Assembly: GCF_025751435.1 (NCBI RefSeq)
Contig: NZ_JAOWKY010000001.1
Coordinates: 549,001 to 613,000 of the forward strand
Source: Albidovulum marisflavi
GTDB taxonomy: Bacteria > Pseudomonadota > Alphaproteobacteria > Rhodobacterales > Rhodobacteraceae
Direction: 5' to 3'
Length of the DNA: 64,000 nucleotides
Below the pieces are notes generated by a model. That model had not been told where the DNA came from. It was given only the letters and a program-made list of their open reading frames with translations, and did no database searches. Below, one piece after another: positions 44,786-51,339 of the stretch. The position numbers and the translations under genes are program-made. Positions within the stretch are counted from its first letter, which is position 1; every line of letters starts with the position of its first letter.

Positions 44786-45034
44786 CTAATCGCGCAATAG
44801 CTGCTCGATTTCCCTCGCCTCCCGCACAAGCTCGCTCAGCATTTGCCGTTCCTCTGTCCAATCGCCCGACCGCATTCCGTGCTTCCAGGTCGGGTGATCC
44901 TTGCCGGAACGATGCCCGCCGCCCGCTCCGTGAAACCGGCACACGCTCCACCCTTTCACCGAAGGCCCTTTGCACCTCTCGCCCGTCCGCTTTGATGTTG
45001 CCGTGCACCTGGGGGCCGCGTGGGCCTTGCTCAT
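44786..45034 (-). CDS. small cysteine/histidine phage-type protein
   Basis: The 82-aa protein (ATG 45034, GAAAGGTGA upstream) has the layout RCTATSKRTGERCKGPSVKGWSVCRFHGAGGG followed by HPTWKHGMRS and a helical acidic tail. Cys10, Cys21, Cys32 and His35 could bind a metal. Similar HGG/HGA-motif proteins sit near small terminase genes in prophages of alphaproteobacteria, but their function is not established. It is the last gene of the minus-strand operon, 11 bases after the preceding stop. Confidence 0.65.
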   Translation of the reverse strand: MSKAHAAPRCTATSKRTGERCKGPSVKGWSVCRFHGAGGGHRSGKDHPTWKHGMRSGDWTEERQMLSELVREAREIEQLLRD

Positions 45035-45044
45035 GGGGTTGTCG

Positions 45045-45593
45045 TCACCTTTCATCCGTGGCCCTCCCACCATGCTGCACATTGCCGACGACTGCCTGCC
45101 CGCCATTTTCGACCGTGACGCGCTCCACCCGGACCACTTGCTGCCCCTTCGAGCGGTAGCGCTTCAGCGTGTCCATTTGCGCGGCGTAACTGCGCAGGAG
45201 CTTGTTGTAGGCCCGTTCTGCGGCGTCTTGCTGAGTAATGGTCTCAACATGGTTCAGGCGACGGGCAAACATCATCACTGCTTGATGAGTTGCCGCCATC
45301 TGGGCGAGGATCAGCATTTCCGCCGCATCTCTTGGCTGCATTGAGTCCACGAAGCCAAGCGCGAAGTTGGTGGCTTCCTCGTCAAAACGCTTGCCGTGAG
45401 AGCCAAGGTTTGTGAGCTGCTGCAAGACACCCGTCGAAACATGCCTGCTGCCCGCACCGGCCTTGATGCGCGAGTAGTCGCCGGAAATGGCAATTTCCAG
45501 GTTCTTGCCCTCAAGCTTGAACGCAACCGACGGAATTTCTCGCTCATCCTGCACAGGCAGATTGGCCCCATTCTGCTTTTCGTCATCGGTCAA
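45045..45593 (-). CDS. hypothetical island protein
   Basis: The 182-aa protein most likely starts at TTG 45593, seven bases after a GGAGG. It is a helical protein with no recognised domain: acidic start, VAFKLEGKNLEIAISGDYSR, then LILAQMAATHQAVMMFARRLNHVETITQQDAAERAYNKLLRSYAAQMDTL and a basic C-terminus. The spacing to the next gene suggests co-translation. Comparable proteins accompany small HGG-motif proteins in phage-derived islands; a DNA-packaging or regulatory role is only a guess. Confidence 0.6.
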   Translation of the reverse strand: MTDDEKQNGANLPVQDEREIPSVAFKLEGKNLEIAISGDYSRIKAGAGSRHVSTGVLQQLTNLGSHGKRFDEEATNFALGFVDSMQPRDAAEMLILAQMAATHQAVMMFARRLNHVETITQQDAAERAYNKLLRSYAAQMDTLKRYRSKGQQVVRVERVTVENGGQAVVGNVQHGGRATDER

Positions 45594-45804
45594 AGGATTG
45601 CCTCCAGGCGTGTTGGGAAGGTTGAAATCGTGATGATCAAGCGGTCGCGGATTGCCCCACCTCGGGCACCCGACTGGCCAGCCGCATCTTGCCTCACTAC
45701 CACCCACCCCCCTTTAGGGGTGGGGTGGTGGGGCAGTGCGGCAGGTCGGGAATCGTGCCCCACTGCCTCACCTTGCCCCACCTCGGTTTCAGGGGTGGTG
45801 GGGT
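45594..45804. other. C-rich repeat region, candidate replication origin or regulatory hairpin
   Basis: The 211 bases between the helicase-like gene and the next gene contain TTGCCCCACCTCGG twice in direct orientation (45652-45665 and 45773-45786), a further GTGCCCCACTGCC, and inverted GGGGCAGTGC. A long, nearly perfect inverted repeat CCACCCACCCC...GGGGTGGGGTGG (about 45700-45728) lies between them. Placement beside primase and helicase genes suggests an origin of the element. Confidence 0.4.
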
Positions 45805-46983
45805 TCATTCGGTTGCCCATTCGCCCACCTCTAGGCAGGGCCGCAGGTTCCTCTTGGCGTCTTCGTGCTGCACCTCTCGCAGCGCCCCGCTTGCTAGCCA
45901 GGTTTTCAGCATCCGGGTAATCCGGGCCTTGTCCTTCGCGGCATCCATCCCCAGCACCGAGGCCACGATTTCGCCCGCCCAATCGCTCTTGGCTTGATTG
46001 CTGGCACGGGGTGGATTGCCCGCCTTCCATGCGTCCTGAATGGCGCGCTGCACCGCCAGAAGGTCGGCGGCACTCAGCCCCTCGAAATCGTCGGGCCATT
46101 CCCAGGCTTCCGTCACACCCACGCTATCGCCGTTCGGCAGGTCAACCGACACCATGCGCCGCCATTCGCGTTTGCCCGGTGGGGCAAGGTTTGCCTTGTC
46201 ACGGTCGATGCTGAAGTAGGTATTTGGGTCCGAGGAAACCCCGGCATCGGCCTTCTGCGCATCGCTCATGCGGTTCAGGACACGGGCAGACCGGGCAGCA
46301 CCCAGCAACGCCACCGCGCCCCGGCTGCTTTCCGAGGACGCTTCCTCGCCCCCCAGCTTGCGGGTGTGGTGGACCAACTCAATCGCGCAGTTGCACCGCT
46401 CGGCCACGCGGCCCCACTCCTTCGCCACAAGGTCAATTGCGCCGTTGTCGTTCTCATTCACCCGGTGCGAGGACACGAAGGGGTCTACAATCAGCACGTC
46501 GATTTGGAGTGCCTCGATTTCCGCGATGATGGCGGCAACCTCGGGCGCGTTGATGGTCGCGCCGTCCCGCGCCTGGGTGGCGGTGCAAAGCCCACGCTCG
46601 CGCCCGCTGTCCAGAAAGAGGCGTCCACCCAGCGCCTCTGCGTCTATGCCGTGGTGAATCATGGTAGCCGACACCCGGCGCTCAAGCTCGTCCCTTGGAT
46701 CTTCGAGGTTCACCACCCAAACCCGAAGCGGCCCCGAAACCCATTCTCCCAGAAGGTTGCGGCCCGAGGCCATTGCGACTGCCTCGCAGATGGTCAGGGA
46801 GGATTTTCCCACGCCACCAGGGGCGACGGTGACGCTGACAAAGCGGCGGATCAGATGCCGCCCATAGAGCCATTCCCTGCGCGCGAGGGCGGCAGGGTCA
46901 CGCCAGACAAACGGGGTCGCCTTGATCGGTTCCGGCGCACCGGTTGGAATGAAGGTGACAGGCTGAGGGGTGATCGCAGTCAT
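45805..46983 (-). CDS. RecA/RepA-like AAA ATPase (replicative helicase candidate)
   Basis: The 392-aa protein has Walker A in VAPGGVGKSSL (about residues 53-63) and Walker B in IDVLIVDPFVSSH. ELVHHTRKLGGEE and SSRGAVALLGAARSARVLNRM are the arrangement of RepA-like hexameric helicases of plasmids and satellites. A C-terminal helical domain, probably winged helix, follows (about residues 280-392). Its start overlaps the primase stop (ATGA). With the primase it would replicate the excised element. Confidence 0.85.
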   Translation of the reverse strand: MTAITPQPVTFIPTGAPEPIKATPFVWRDPAALARREWLYGRHLIRRFVSVTVAPGGVGKSSLTICEAVAMASGRNLLGEWVSGPLRVWVVNLEDPRDELERRVSATMIHHGIDAEALGGRLFLDSGRERGLCTATQARDGATINAPEVAAIIAEIEALQIDVLIVDPFVSSHRVNENDNGAIDLVAKEWGRVAERCNCAIELVHHTRKLGGEEASSESSRGAVALLGAARSARVLNRMSDAQKADAGVSSDPNTYFSIDRDKANLAPPGKREWRRMVSVDLPNGDSVGVTEAWEWPDDFEGLSAADLLAVQRAIQDAWKAGNPPRASNQAKSDWAGEIVASVLGMDAAKDKARITRMLKTWLASGALREVQHEDAKRNLRPCLEVGEWATE

Positions 46984-47840
46984 GCGGCGGCCCTCCCCTG
47001 CAATACGTCATTCCAGTCCAGACCCTGCGGCGCGGGCAGAAGCGACACATCCCAGCCCAGCGCATGGGCGGCACTCGCCAGCACCCGGCCCGCGTTCTCG
47101 CCCGCGTCATCACCGTCTGTTGCGACGATCAACCGGCCTGGGCGTTCGGGCAGGCGCAGCGCCTTCATTCCGGGGGCAGAAAGGGCAGCCCATACCGTCG
47201 CAGGGCCTTCCAGAAGGCCGCTGCACAGGCTCAGGCCCGTTTCTATGCCCTCACACACCACAAGCGCCCCAGGCCCTTCAGAGAGCGGCACAGCACCACC
47301 GCCGCAGGGTCCAAGCATCATCTTGGCGCTGCCCGTGATCCGGCGTCCGGTCTTCTCGAAGAAGGTGCGATGCACCGCCCCGGTGGAAACCTCGGCAACC
47401 ATCGCAGAGAGCCAGCGCCCGCTTGGTGCGTGGTGCAGGTCCGTTGCCCACCGCAGCGACAGCGGAAGGTCACAGGTGATGCCCCGACCTCGCAGGTATG
47501 CCTCTCCCTTCGTGCCGCTGATCGGCATGGAGCGGCACCAGAGGGCGCGGGCCTTGTCCAGTTGCGCCCGTTCATAGTCGGCCCGCTTTGCCTCGGCCTC
47601 GGGCTGGGCGATGGGATCATGGGCGAGGCGGTCGAGCGGCAGTCCCGCCGCCTTCACGATTTCGCGGAAGTCGCAGCCGCCCTTGTGGCAGTAGGCCAGA
47701 AGCCTGCCGCCCTCATCCCGTAGCGAGAGGGCACGTTGATCGGCGCGGCGCTCGGGTTGGCAGACGGGGCACGGCGCGTTGCCGTGATTGCCGTGCCACT
47801 CTCCCCCAATGGCCAGGGTGATTTGACGCGCGTCCGTCAT
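46980..47840 (-). CDS. Toprim-domain DNA primase
   Basis: The 286-aa protein (ATG 47840, GGGAGGG upstream) has an N-terminal CHC2-like zinc ribbon with CPVC ... CHKGGC (about residues 22-60) and DFREIVKAAG. A central region carries YLRGRGI, and the C-terminal Toprim fold has the acidic glutamate in VVCEGIETGLSL and the DxD-like RLIVATDGDDAGENAG. It would make primers for element replication. Its start overlaps the stop of a 33-aa frame and its stop overlaps the helicase start, showing tight coupling. Confidence 0.88.
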   Translation of the reverse strand: MTDARQITLAIGGEWHGNHGNAPCPVCQPERRADQRALSLRDEGGRLLAYCHKGGCDFREIVKAAGLPLDRLAHDPIAQPEAEAKRADYERAQLDKARALWCRSMPISGTKGEAYLRGRGITCDLPLSLRWATDLHHAPSGRWLSAMVAEVSTGAVHRTFFEKTGRRITGSAKMMLGPCGGGAVPLSEGPGALVVCEGIETGLSLCSGLLEGPATVWAALSAPGMKALRLPERPGRLIVATDGDDAGENAGRVLASAAHALGWDVSLLPAPQGLDWNDVLQGRAAA

Positions 47841-47938
47841 TCTTGGCCCTCCCCATAGACAAGCTGGGCGAGGATACCCGCCACGGGGCCTGAGAGGCCG
47901 CACAGACGGCGCAGTCGAGCGAGGCGCAGGCTGATCAT
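47837..47938 (-). CDS. 33-aa coupled small protein
   Basis: A short frame starts at the ATG overlapping the stop of the winged-helix gene (ATGA) and stops at a TGA overlapping the primase start (ATGA). The peptide MISLRLARLRRLCGLSGPVA... is basic, amphipathic and ends in GEGQE. The primase Shine-Dalgarno sequence lies inside it. The four-base overlaps on both sides support translation, either as a peptide or as a coupling device. Confidence 0.5.
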   Translation of the reverse strand: MISLRLARLRRLCGLSGPVAGILAQLVYGEGQE

Positions 47939-48288
47939 GCCGCCACCTCCAGCCCATCCAGGCGGGCCACTGCGCTGCGCAGGAAATATATGCCATAGTC
48001 ACCGACCCCGGCCTGCCTGCTGCCGGGGTAAATGACGGTTTCAACGTCCAGGCCAAGCTCGTGCTTAAGGACGCAGACGATATCCGAGATCCGCACCGGG
48101 GAGGCGCAATAGACCGGCCCCCGCATCAGCAGGTCAAGAATCTGGCGACGGCGCTTTTGCAGGGTCACGGTGACGGCTTCGCCGTCCCTGCGCGTGATCC
48201 GGTAGTGCGCCGGGGCGCGGTCTTTCGGCAATTCACCCACGCGGTAAATGCGCTGGGCGTTTCGGGGAGGGTTAATACTGGATTTCAT
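47935..48288 (-). CDS. winged-helix-like DNA-binding protein
   Basis: The 117-aa protein (ATG 48288, AGGA five bases upstream) has a basic, Pro-rich N-terminus. A likely winged-helix domain follows: KRRRQILDLLMRGPVYCASPVRISDIVCVLKHELGLDVETVIYPG pattern, ending GVGDYGIYFLRS. The N-terminal YRITRRDGEAVTVTLQ gives a beta strand pair. It may regulate the replication operon or act at the origin. It is the first gene of the ATGA-linked chain leading to the primase and helicase. Confidence 0.65.
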   Translation of the reverse strand: MKSSINPPRNAQRIYRVGELPKDRAPAHYRITRRDGEAVTVTLQKRRRQILDLLMRGPVYCASPVRISDIVCVLKHELGLDVETVIYPGSRQAGVGDYGIYFLRSAVARLDGLEVAA

Positions 48289-48356
48289 ACTCGTCCTCAT
48301 TGCAGTTGAAACCGCGCAGAGCCTGAGCTAAATCTTGCGTATCGCCCGCAAGAATA

Positions 48357-48392
48357 AAGCCGCCGCCCATCGCACGGGTGGCGGTTTTCTTA
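48357..48392. terminator. bidirectional hairpin terminator
   Basis: GCCGCCGCCC-atcgcac-GGGTGGCGGT forms a strong stem flanked by AATAAAG on the left and TTTTCTTATTTC on the right. It ends the alpA transcript on the minus strand, separating it from the primase operon. Confidence 0.65.
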
Positions 48393-48575
48393 TTTCGATG
48401 ACTTGGCACGGGCTGCTTCCCAAGCCTCGATTTCCGACAGCTTCCAGCGGGTGCAGCCGGGGGTCAGGCTCAGTGGCTTTGGGAAGCCTCGTGATTGCAC
48501 CCACCGCCAAGGCGTTGCTCTGTGAACATCGTAGCGAGCGGCAACTTGCAGGTCAGAAAAGTAAGTGTCGGGCAT
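48390..48575 (-). CDS. alpA: AlpA-family excisionase/regulator
   Basis: The 61-aa protein (ATG 48575, GGAG nine bases upstream) is a MerR-like winged helix of the AlpA type: FSDLQVAARYDVHRATPWRWVQSRGFPKPLSLTPGCTRWKLSEIEAWEAAR pattern. AlpA/Xis proteins bind DNA to direct excision and activate element genes. Its position between the cargo/integrase unit and the replication operon is usual in P4-like and satellite elements. Confidence 0.88.
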   Translation of the reverse strand: MPDTYFSDLQVAARYDVHRATPWRWVQSRGFPKPLSLTPGCTRWKLSEIEAWEAARAKSSK

Positions 48576-48590
48576 TGCGTCTAGCTCCAA

Positions 48591-48700
48591 TCAGTTGCGA
48601 TTGGGCGCTATTAGAACTTCGCCGCGTTCGGAAATAAACACACATAATCAGAGGCTTAGGCGAATAGGCAAAAACCGCCATTTGCATAAGGACTTTGCGC
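48591..48700. other. AT-rich promoter region of alpA
   Basis: The 110 bases upstream of alpA contain AT-rich segments (AAATAAACACACATAATC, 48629-48651) that probably include its promoter. No repeat matching the att arms is seen. Confidence 0.35.
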
Positions 48701-49654
48701 CTAGGGTCGCAATCGCTTAGGCGGTTTCGCTGGAAACAGGGAGGCATATCGCGCTTGGAGAGCTTCGCCAGCGTCTCCAACCCGAATCTCAACGAGGTAC
48801 TGCTTTATCTGTCCCGCACCGTTCTTCCAAAGCTGGGGTTCTGCCTTCTTGCATTCCGCCAGTGCTATTTCAGAAATGACGCTGGGATTTTTGACGTCGG
48901 GATTTCGTGTGCAAACTGTCTCCATTGCGTCAAGCAATCTATGCATTCTTCTTTTCCTGGCGTCGCGCGAGGCTTTGGTGCCCTTGTCACCAGCATTCTT
49001 GCGCATCGCTTTTACATCTGATGCGGCGCTCTCGACACCAAGAGCAATAACCTCAAGGTCTCTCCAATAATAGCCAGCAGCAAAGTCGTTTTCTGCAACG
49101 TAATAATGGTATTGGTAGGCGGCGGCGACGTAAGCTGCAGAAGACCTAGGCAAGTTCATTAAGCAGTATTCGAATGCACCTGCAGCCCTCCAGTTTTGAC
49201 CAAACTGCCGCCGCAATTCATCCGCGCGGAGTTCTCCAATAAAGTCAATAACTTGCTGCGTTAGGCCTTGCCCAAGATATATATCTGCCGCTTCCAGCGT
49301 CTCAAAGGCTAGTGGGGAATCGAGGTCACCATAACTTCTAAATCCCACAGAAGATTTGGAATCTATGATATCCGTGTAGTGAACTTTAAGTGGATCAGAA
49401 AGCTCTCCTGGTACCTGCCAAGCCTCCTTGATCTCGGAGCCAACAGCGTTGCTCGCCATAAATTCTTTTGCTTCGTCTTCAGAGTAAAAAATAGTAAATC
49501 GCGTTTCCCTTGGAAGCATACCCGTCTTAATTGTCAACCAGACGGTCCAGAGTTGCCGACTCTCCCCCGATGGATGCAAGCTTTCGCCCGGCATGGTGTG
49601 CTGCAGGCTTACTTCCTCAACTATGCGCTTTCGCGTCGCTGTCCTCGGATCCAT
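48701..49654 (-). CDS. 317-aa unknown cargo protein coupled to the integrase
   Basis: The ATG at 49654 overlaps the integrase stop (TAATG), so translation is coupled. The N-terminal 70 residues contain WTVWLTIKTGMLPRETRFTIFYSEDEAKEFM, a beta-rich domain. The rest is mostly helical with YLGQGLTQQVIDFIGELR and repeated Ala/Tyr-rich helices (AAYVAAAYQYHYYVAENDFAAGYYW), a Lys/Arg-rich stretch (KGTKASRDARKRRMHRLLDAME) and a PPKRLRP tail. I recognise no family. AT-rich codon use differs from the host genes. Cargo next to integrases of satellites often encodes phage defence, which is an inference only. Confidence 0.7.
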   Translation of the reverse strand: MDPRTATRKRIVEEVSLQHTMPGESLHPSGESRQLWTVWLTIKTGMLPRETRFTIFYSEDEAKEFMASNAVGSEIKEAWQVPGELSDPLKVHYTDIIDSKSSVGFRSYGDLDSPLAFETLEAADIYLGQGLTQQVIDFIGELRADELRRQFGQNWRAAGAFEYCLMNLPRSSAAYVAAAYQYHYYVAENDFAAGYYWRDLEVIALGVESAASDVKAMRKNAGDKGTKASRDARKRRMHRLLDAMETVCTRNPDVKNPSVISEIALAECKKAEPQLWKNGAGQIKQYLVEIRVGDAGEALQARYASLFPAKPPKRLRP

Positions 49655-50946
49655 TACGCCAACCTCACCACCTCACCAAGAGCAGTACCGCCGCCCAACG
49701 CATCCGCCCAATCGCGCATCATGCGCCGCCGCTTCTCTACCATGTCGCCCCGACGATACGCCGCCTCAACAGCGTTGCTGATCTTATGCGCAAGGGCAAC
49801 CTCAGCCATTTCGCCGGGGTAGTTTGTCCGCTCGGCCACCCAATCGCGGAAGGTGCTGCGTAGCCCATGCGGCACGGCGGGGCGCTTGTTGCGCGGATCA
49901 AGGAAGCCGGGGCGCTGATTGCTGACTTCCGCCTCCTGCATACGCCGCATGGTGGCACTCAGGGTCATGTCGGAAAGCTGCCCACCCCGCGCGGCAGGGA
50001 ATACCAGCGGGTTGCCTTCGAGACGCGGCAGGGCTTTGAGCAGGTCAACGGCAGCCGGTGAGAGTGGCACCTTGTGTTCCCGTTTCATTTTCATGCGCTC
50101 GGCTGGGATCACCCACAAACCGCGCTCCAAGTCGATTTCATCCCATGCCGCCCCTCGGACCTCCCCCGACCGAACGGCGGTCAGGGCCAGAAACTCCAAG
50201 GCCCGCGCCCCGAAGCCTTCGCGCTTGCGCAGTTCAGCCATCCACCGGGGCGCATCATCAAGGGCAACGGCGGGGTGGTTTTCTTTCTCAGCCACCTTGT
50301 CAGGCGCAGGCAGAAGTTCCTTGAGGTTGCCAGCCCATCGCGCCGGATTGTCGCCAGTGCGATGCCCCGCAACCGTTGCCCATGACAGCACCGCCTCGAT
50401 GCGACCCCGCAGGCGCGATGCCGTTTCGGTCTTGCTCTGCCATATCGGTTGCAGCACCCGCAGAACGTCTTTCACCGTGATCTGCTCAACCTGCATCTGC
50501 CCGAGGACGGGCACCGCATACTGATCAAGCGTATTGCGCCACTGGTCGCGGTGCTTGGCATTCTTGAAGCCGTCCAGCTTCGCGGCAAGGCAGCGGTCAA
50601 CGGCGACCTTGAAAAGCAGTCCTCGGCCTTGCGCCGCCGCCAGGGCAGACTTAAGGGCCTTCCGTTCCTCCACGGGGTCGATACCCCGGCGGATCTGGTC
50701 TTTCGCTTCCCGCGCCCGCTCCCTGGCCTGCGCCAAGGTCACATCAGGAAAGCCGCCCAGTCCGATTTCACGGCGAGCTTTACCAACCTTCGTGCGCAGG
50801 AGCCAACTGCGGCCATCGTGCGGCGTGATCTGCAACATCAGGCCCGAAACGCCCCCGACAGAGACAACTTCGTTCCACTTGCTCTTTCCGCTGTGGCGCA
50901 GGTTTCGCACCTCAAGCGGGGAAAGTTCCTTGGCTAGCTTTGGCAT
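49654..50946 (-). CDS. int: tyrosine-type integrase (P4-like, DUF4102)
   Basis: The 430-aa protein (ATG 50946) has the N-terminal DUF4102 arm-binding domain (SGLMLQITPHDGRSWLLRTKVGKARREIGLGGFPDVTLAQARERA pattern), a core-binding domain, and the catalytic domain. Catalytic residues are Arg259 in TAVRSGEVRG, a Lys near 289, His360 and Arg363 in HGLRSTF, His387 in LAHKIS and the nucleophile Tyr397 in VEAAYRRGD. It recombines the element at the tRNA-Arg 3' end. A 15-bp repeat shared with the left end lies about 20 bases upstream of its start and may serve in autoregulation. Confidence 0.95.
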   Translation of the reverse strand: MPKLAKELSPLEVRNLRHSGKSKWNEVVSVGGVSGLMLQITPHDGRSWLLRTKVGKARREIGLGGFPDVTLAQARERAREAKDQIRRGIDPVEERKALKSALAAAQGRGLLFKVAVDRCLAAKLDGFKNAKHRDQWRNTLDQYAVPVLGQMQVEQITVKDVLRVLQPIWQSKTETASRLRGRIEAVLSWATVAGHRTGDNPARWAGNLKELLPAPDKVAEKENHPAVALDDAPRWMAELRKREGFGARALEFLALTAVRSGEVRGAAWDEIDLERGLWVIPAERMKMKREHKVPLSPAAVDLLKALPRLEGNPLVFPAARGGQLSDMTLSATMRRMQEAEVSNQRPGFLDPRNKRPAVPHGLRSTFRDWVAERTNYPGEMAEVALAHKISNAVEAAYRRGDMVEKRRRMMRDWADALGGGTALGEVVRLA

Positions 50947-50966
50947 CTTGGTAAAAACCCATACTC

Positions 50967-50981
50967 TTACCCGCCATAAAG
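50967..50981. repeat. 15-bp direct repeat, right copy (possible integrase arm site)
   Basis: TTACCCGCCATAAAG, identical to 43946-43960 and in the same orientation, lies between the integrase gene and attR. See the left copy. Confidence 0.55.
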
Positions 50982-51088
50982 GATACGATTGGGCGCGACT
51001 CTTTGCAACGGCCTGCGGCACGTTCTGCGTTATTTAATTGAAATTATGTGATGTTTCCGCAGCGTCTTGCGACAGGTTGCAGTGGGTG

Positions 51089-51104
51089 AATGGCGGCCCC
51101 GTCA
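51089..51104. repeat. attR inside the tRNA-Arg 3' end
   Basis: AATGGCGGCCCCGTCA covers the last bases of the tRNA (including CCA) plus two flanking bases. It is identical to attL at 43881-43896, so insertion kept the tRNA intact. Confidence 0.85.
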
Positions 51105-51166
51105 GGATTCGAACCTGAGACCTACCGCTTAGGAGGCGGTCGCTCTATCCCCTGAGCTACGGGGCC
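51091..51166 (-). tRNA. tRNA-Arg (anticodon CCT)
   Basis: The 76-base minus-strand gene folds as a cloverleaf. The acceptor GGCCCCG pairs with CGGGGCC, discriminator G, encoded CCA. The D-stem is GCTC/GAGC, the anticodon stem ACCGC/GCGGT with loop CTCCTAA (anticodon CCT), and the T-arm TCAGG-TTCGAAT-CCTGA. It reads AGG codons. Its 3' end is the integration site of the adjacent element(s). Confidence 0.97.
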
Positions 51167-51339
51167 GCTTCGATCTTGGATAGAGCCACCGCGTGGGATT
51201 GGCAAGCGCGGGTCTGTCGGGCTCCGGCGTGTGCCCATGGCTGAAATGCCGGACTTCGTGTCGGTTTTGCCCGGGGTCGCGACGCAGCCAAACGCCATAT
51301 TGCGCGCAAGACATGCCTTTGCCCGAAGGGAGCCCCCGC

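Larger units (their letters stand above)
43881..51104. mobile_element. 7.2-kb integrative satellite-like element at tRNA-Arg(CCT)
   Basis: The element is bounded by 16-bp direct repeats. The integrase lies next to the tRNA end and reads away from it. Inside are an AlpA-type regulator, a winged-helix protein, a Toprim primase, a RecA/RepA-like ATPase, two small phage-type genes and unrecognised cargo. No capsid, tail, terminase large subunit, relaxase or conjugation gene is visible. This content fits a phage satellite or minimal integrative mobilisable island. Several segments (43.9-44.7 kb, 48.6-49.6 kb) are AT-richer than the chromosome, a sign of recent transfer. Confidence 0.85.

Noticed and set aside
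45594-45804. Interpreting the C/G-rich inverted repeat as a rho-independent terminator
   Set aside because: There is no T-run on either strand after the stem, and the repeated GCCCCAC motifs suggest a binding or origin function instead.
43881-51104. Calling the integrase element a complete prophage or an ICE
   Set aside because: No capsid, tail, large terminase, relaxase or type IV secretion genes are present; satellite-like element is the most that can be supported.
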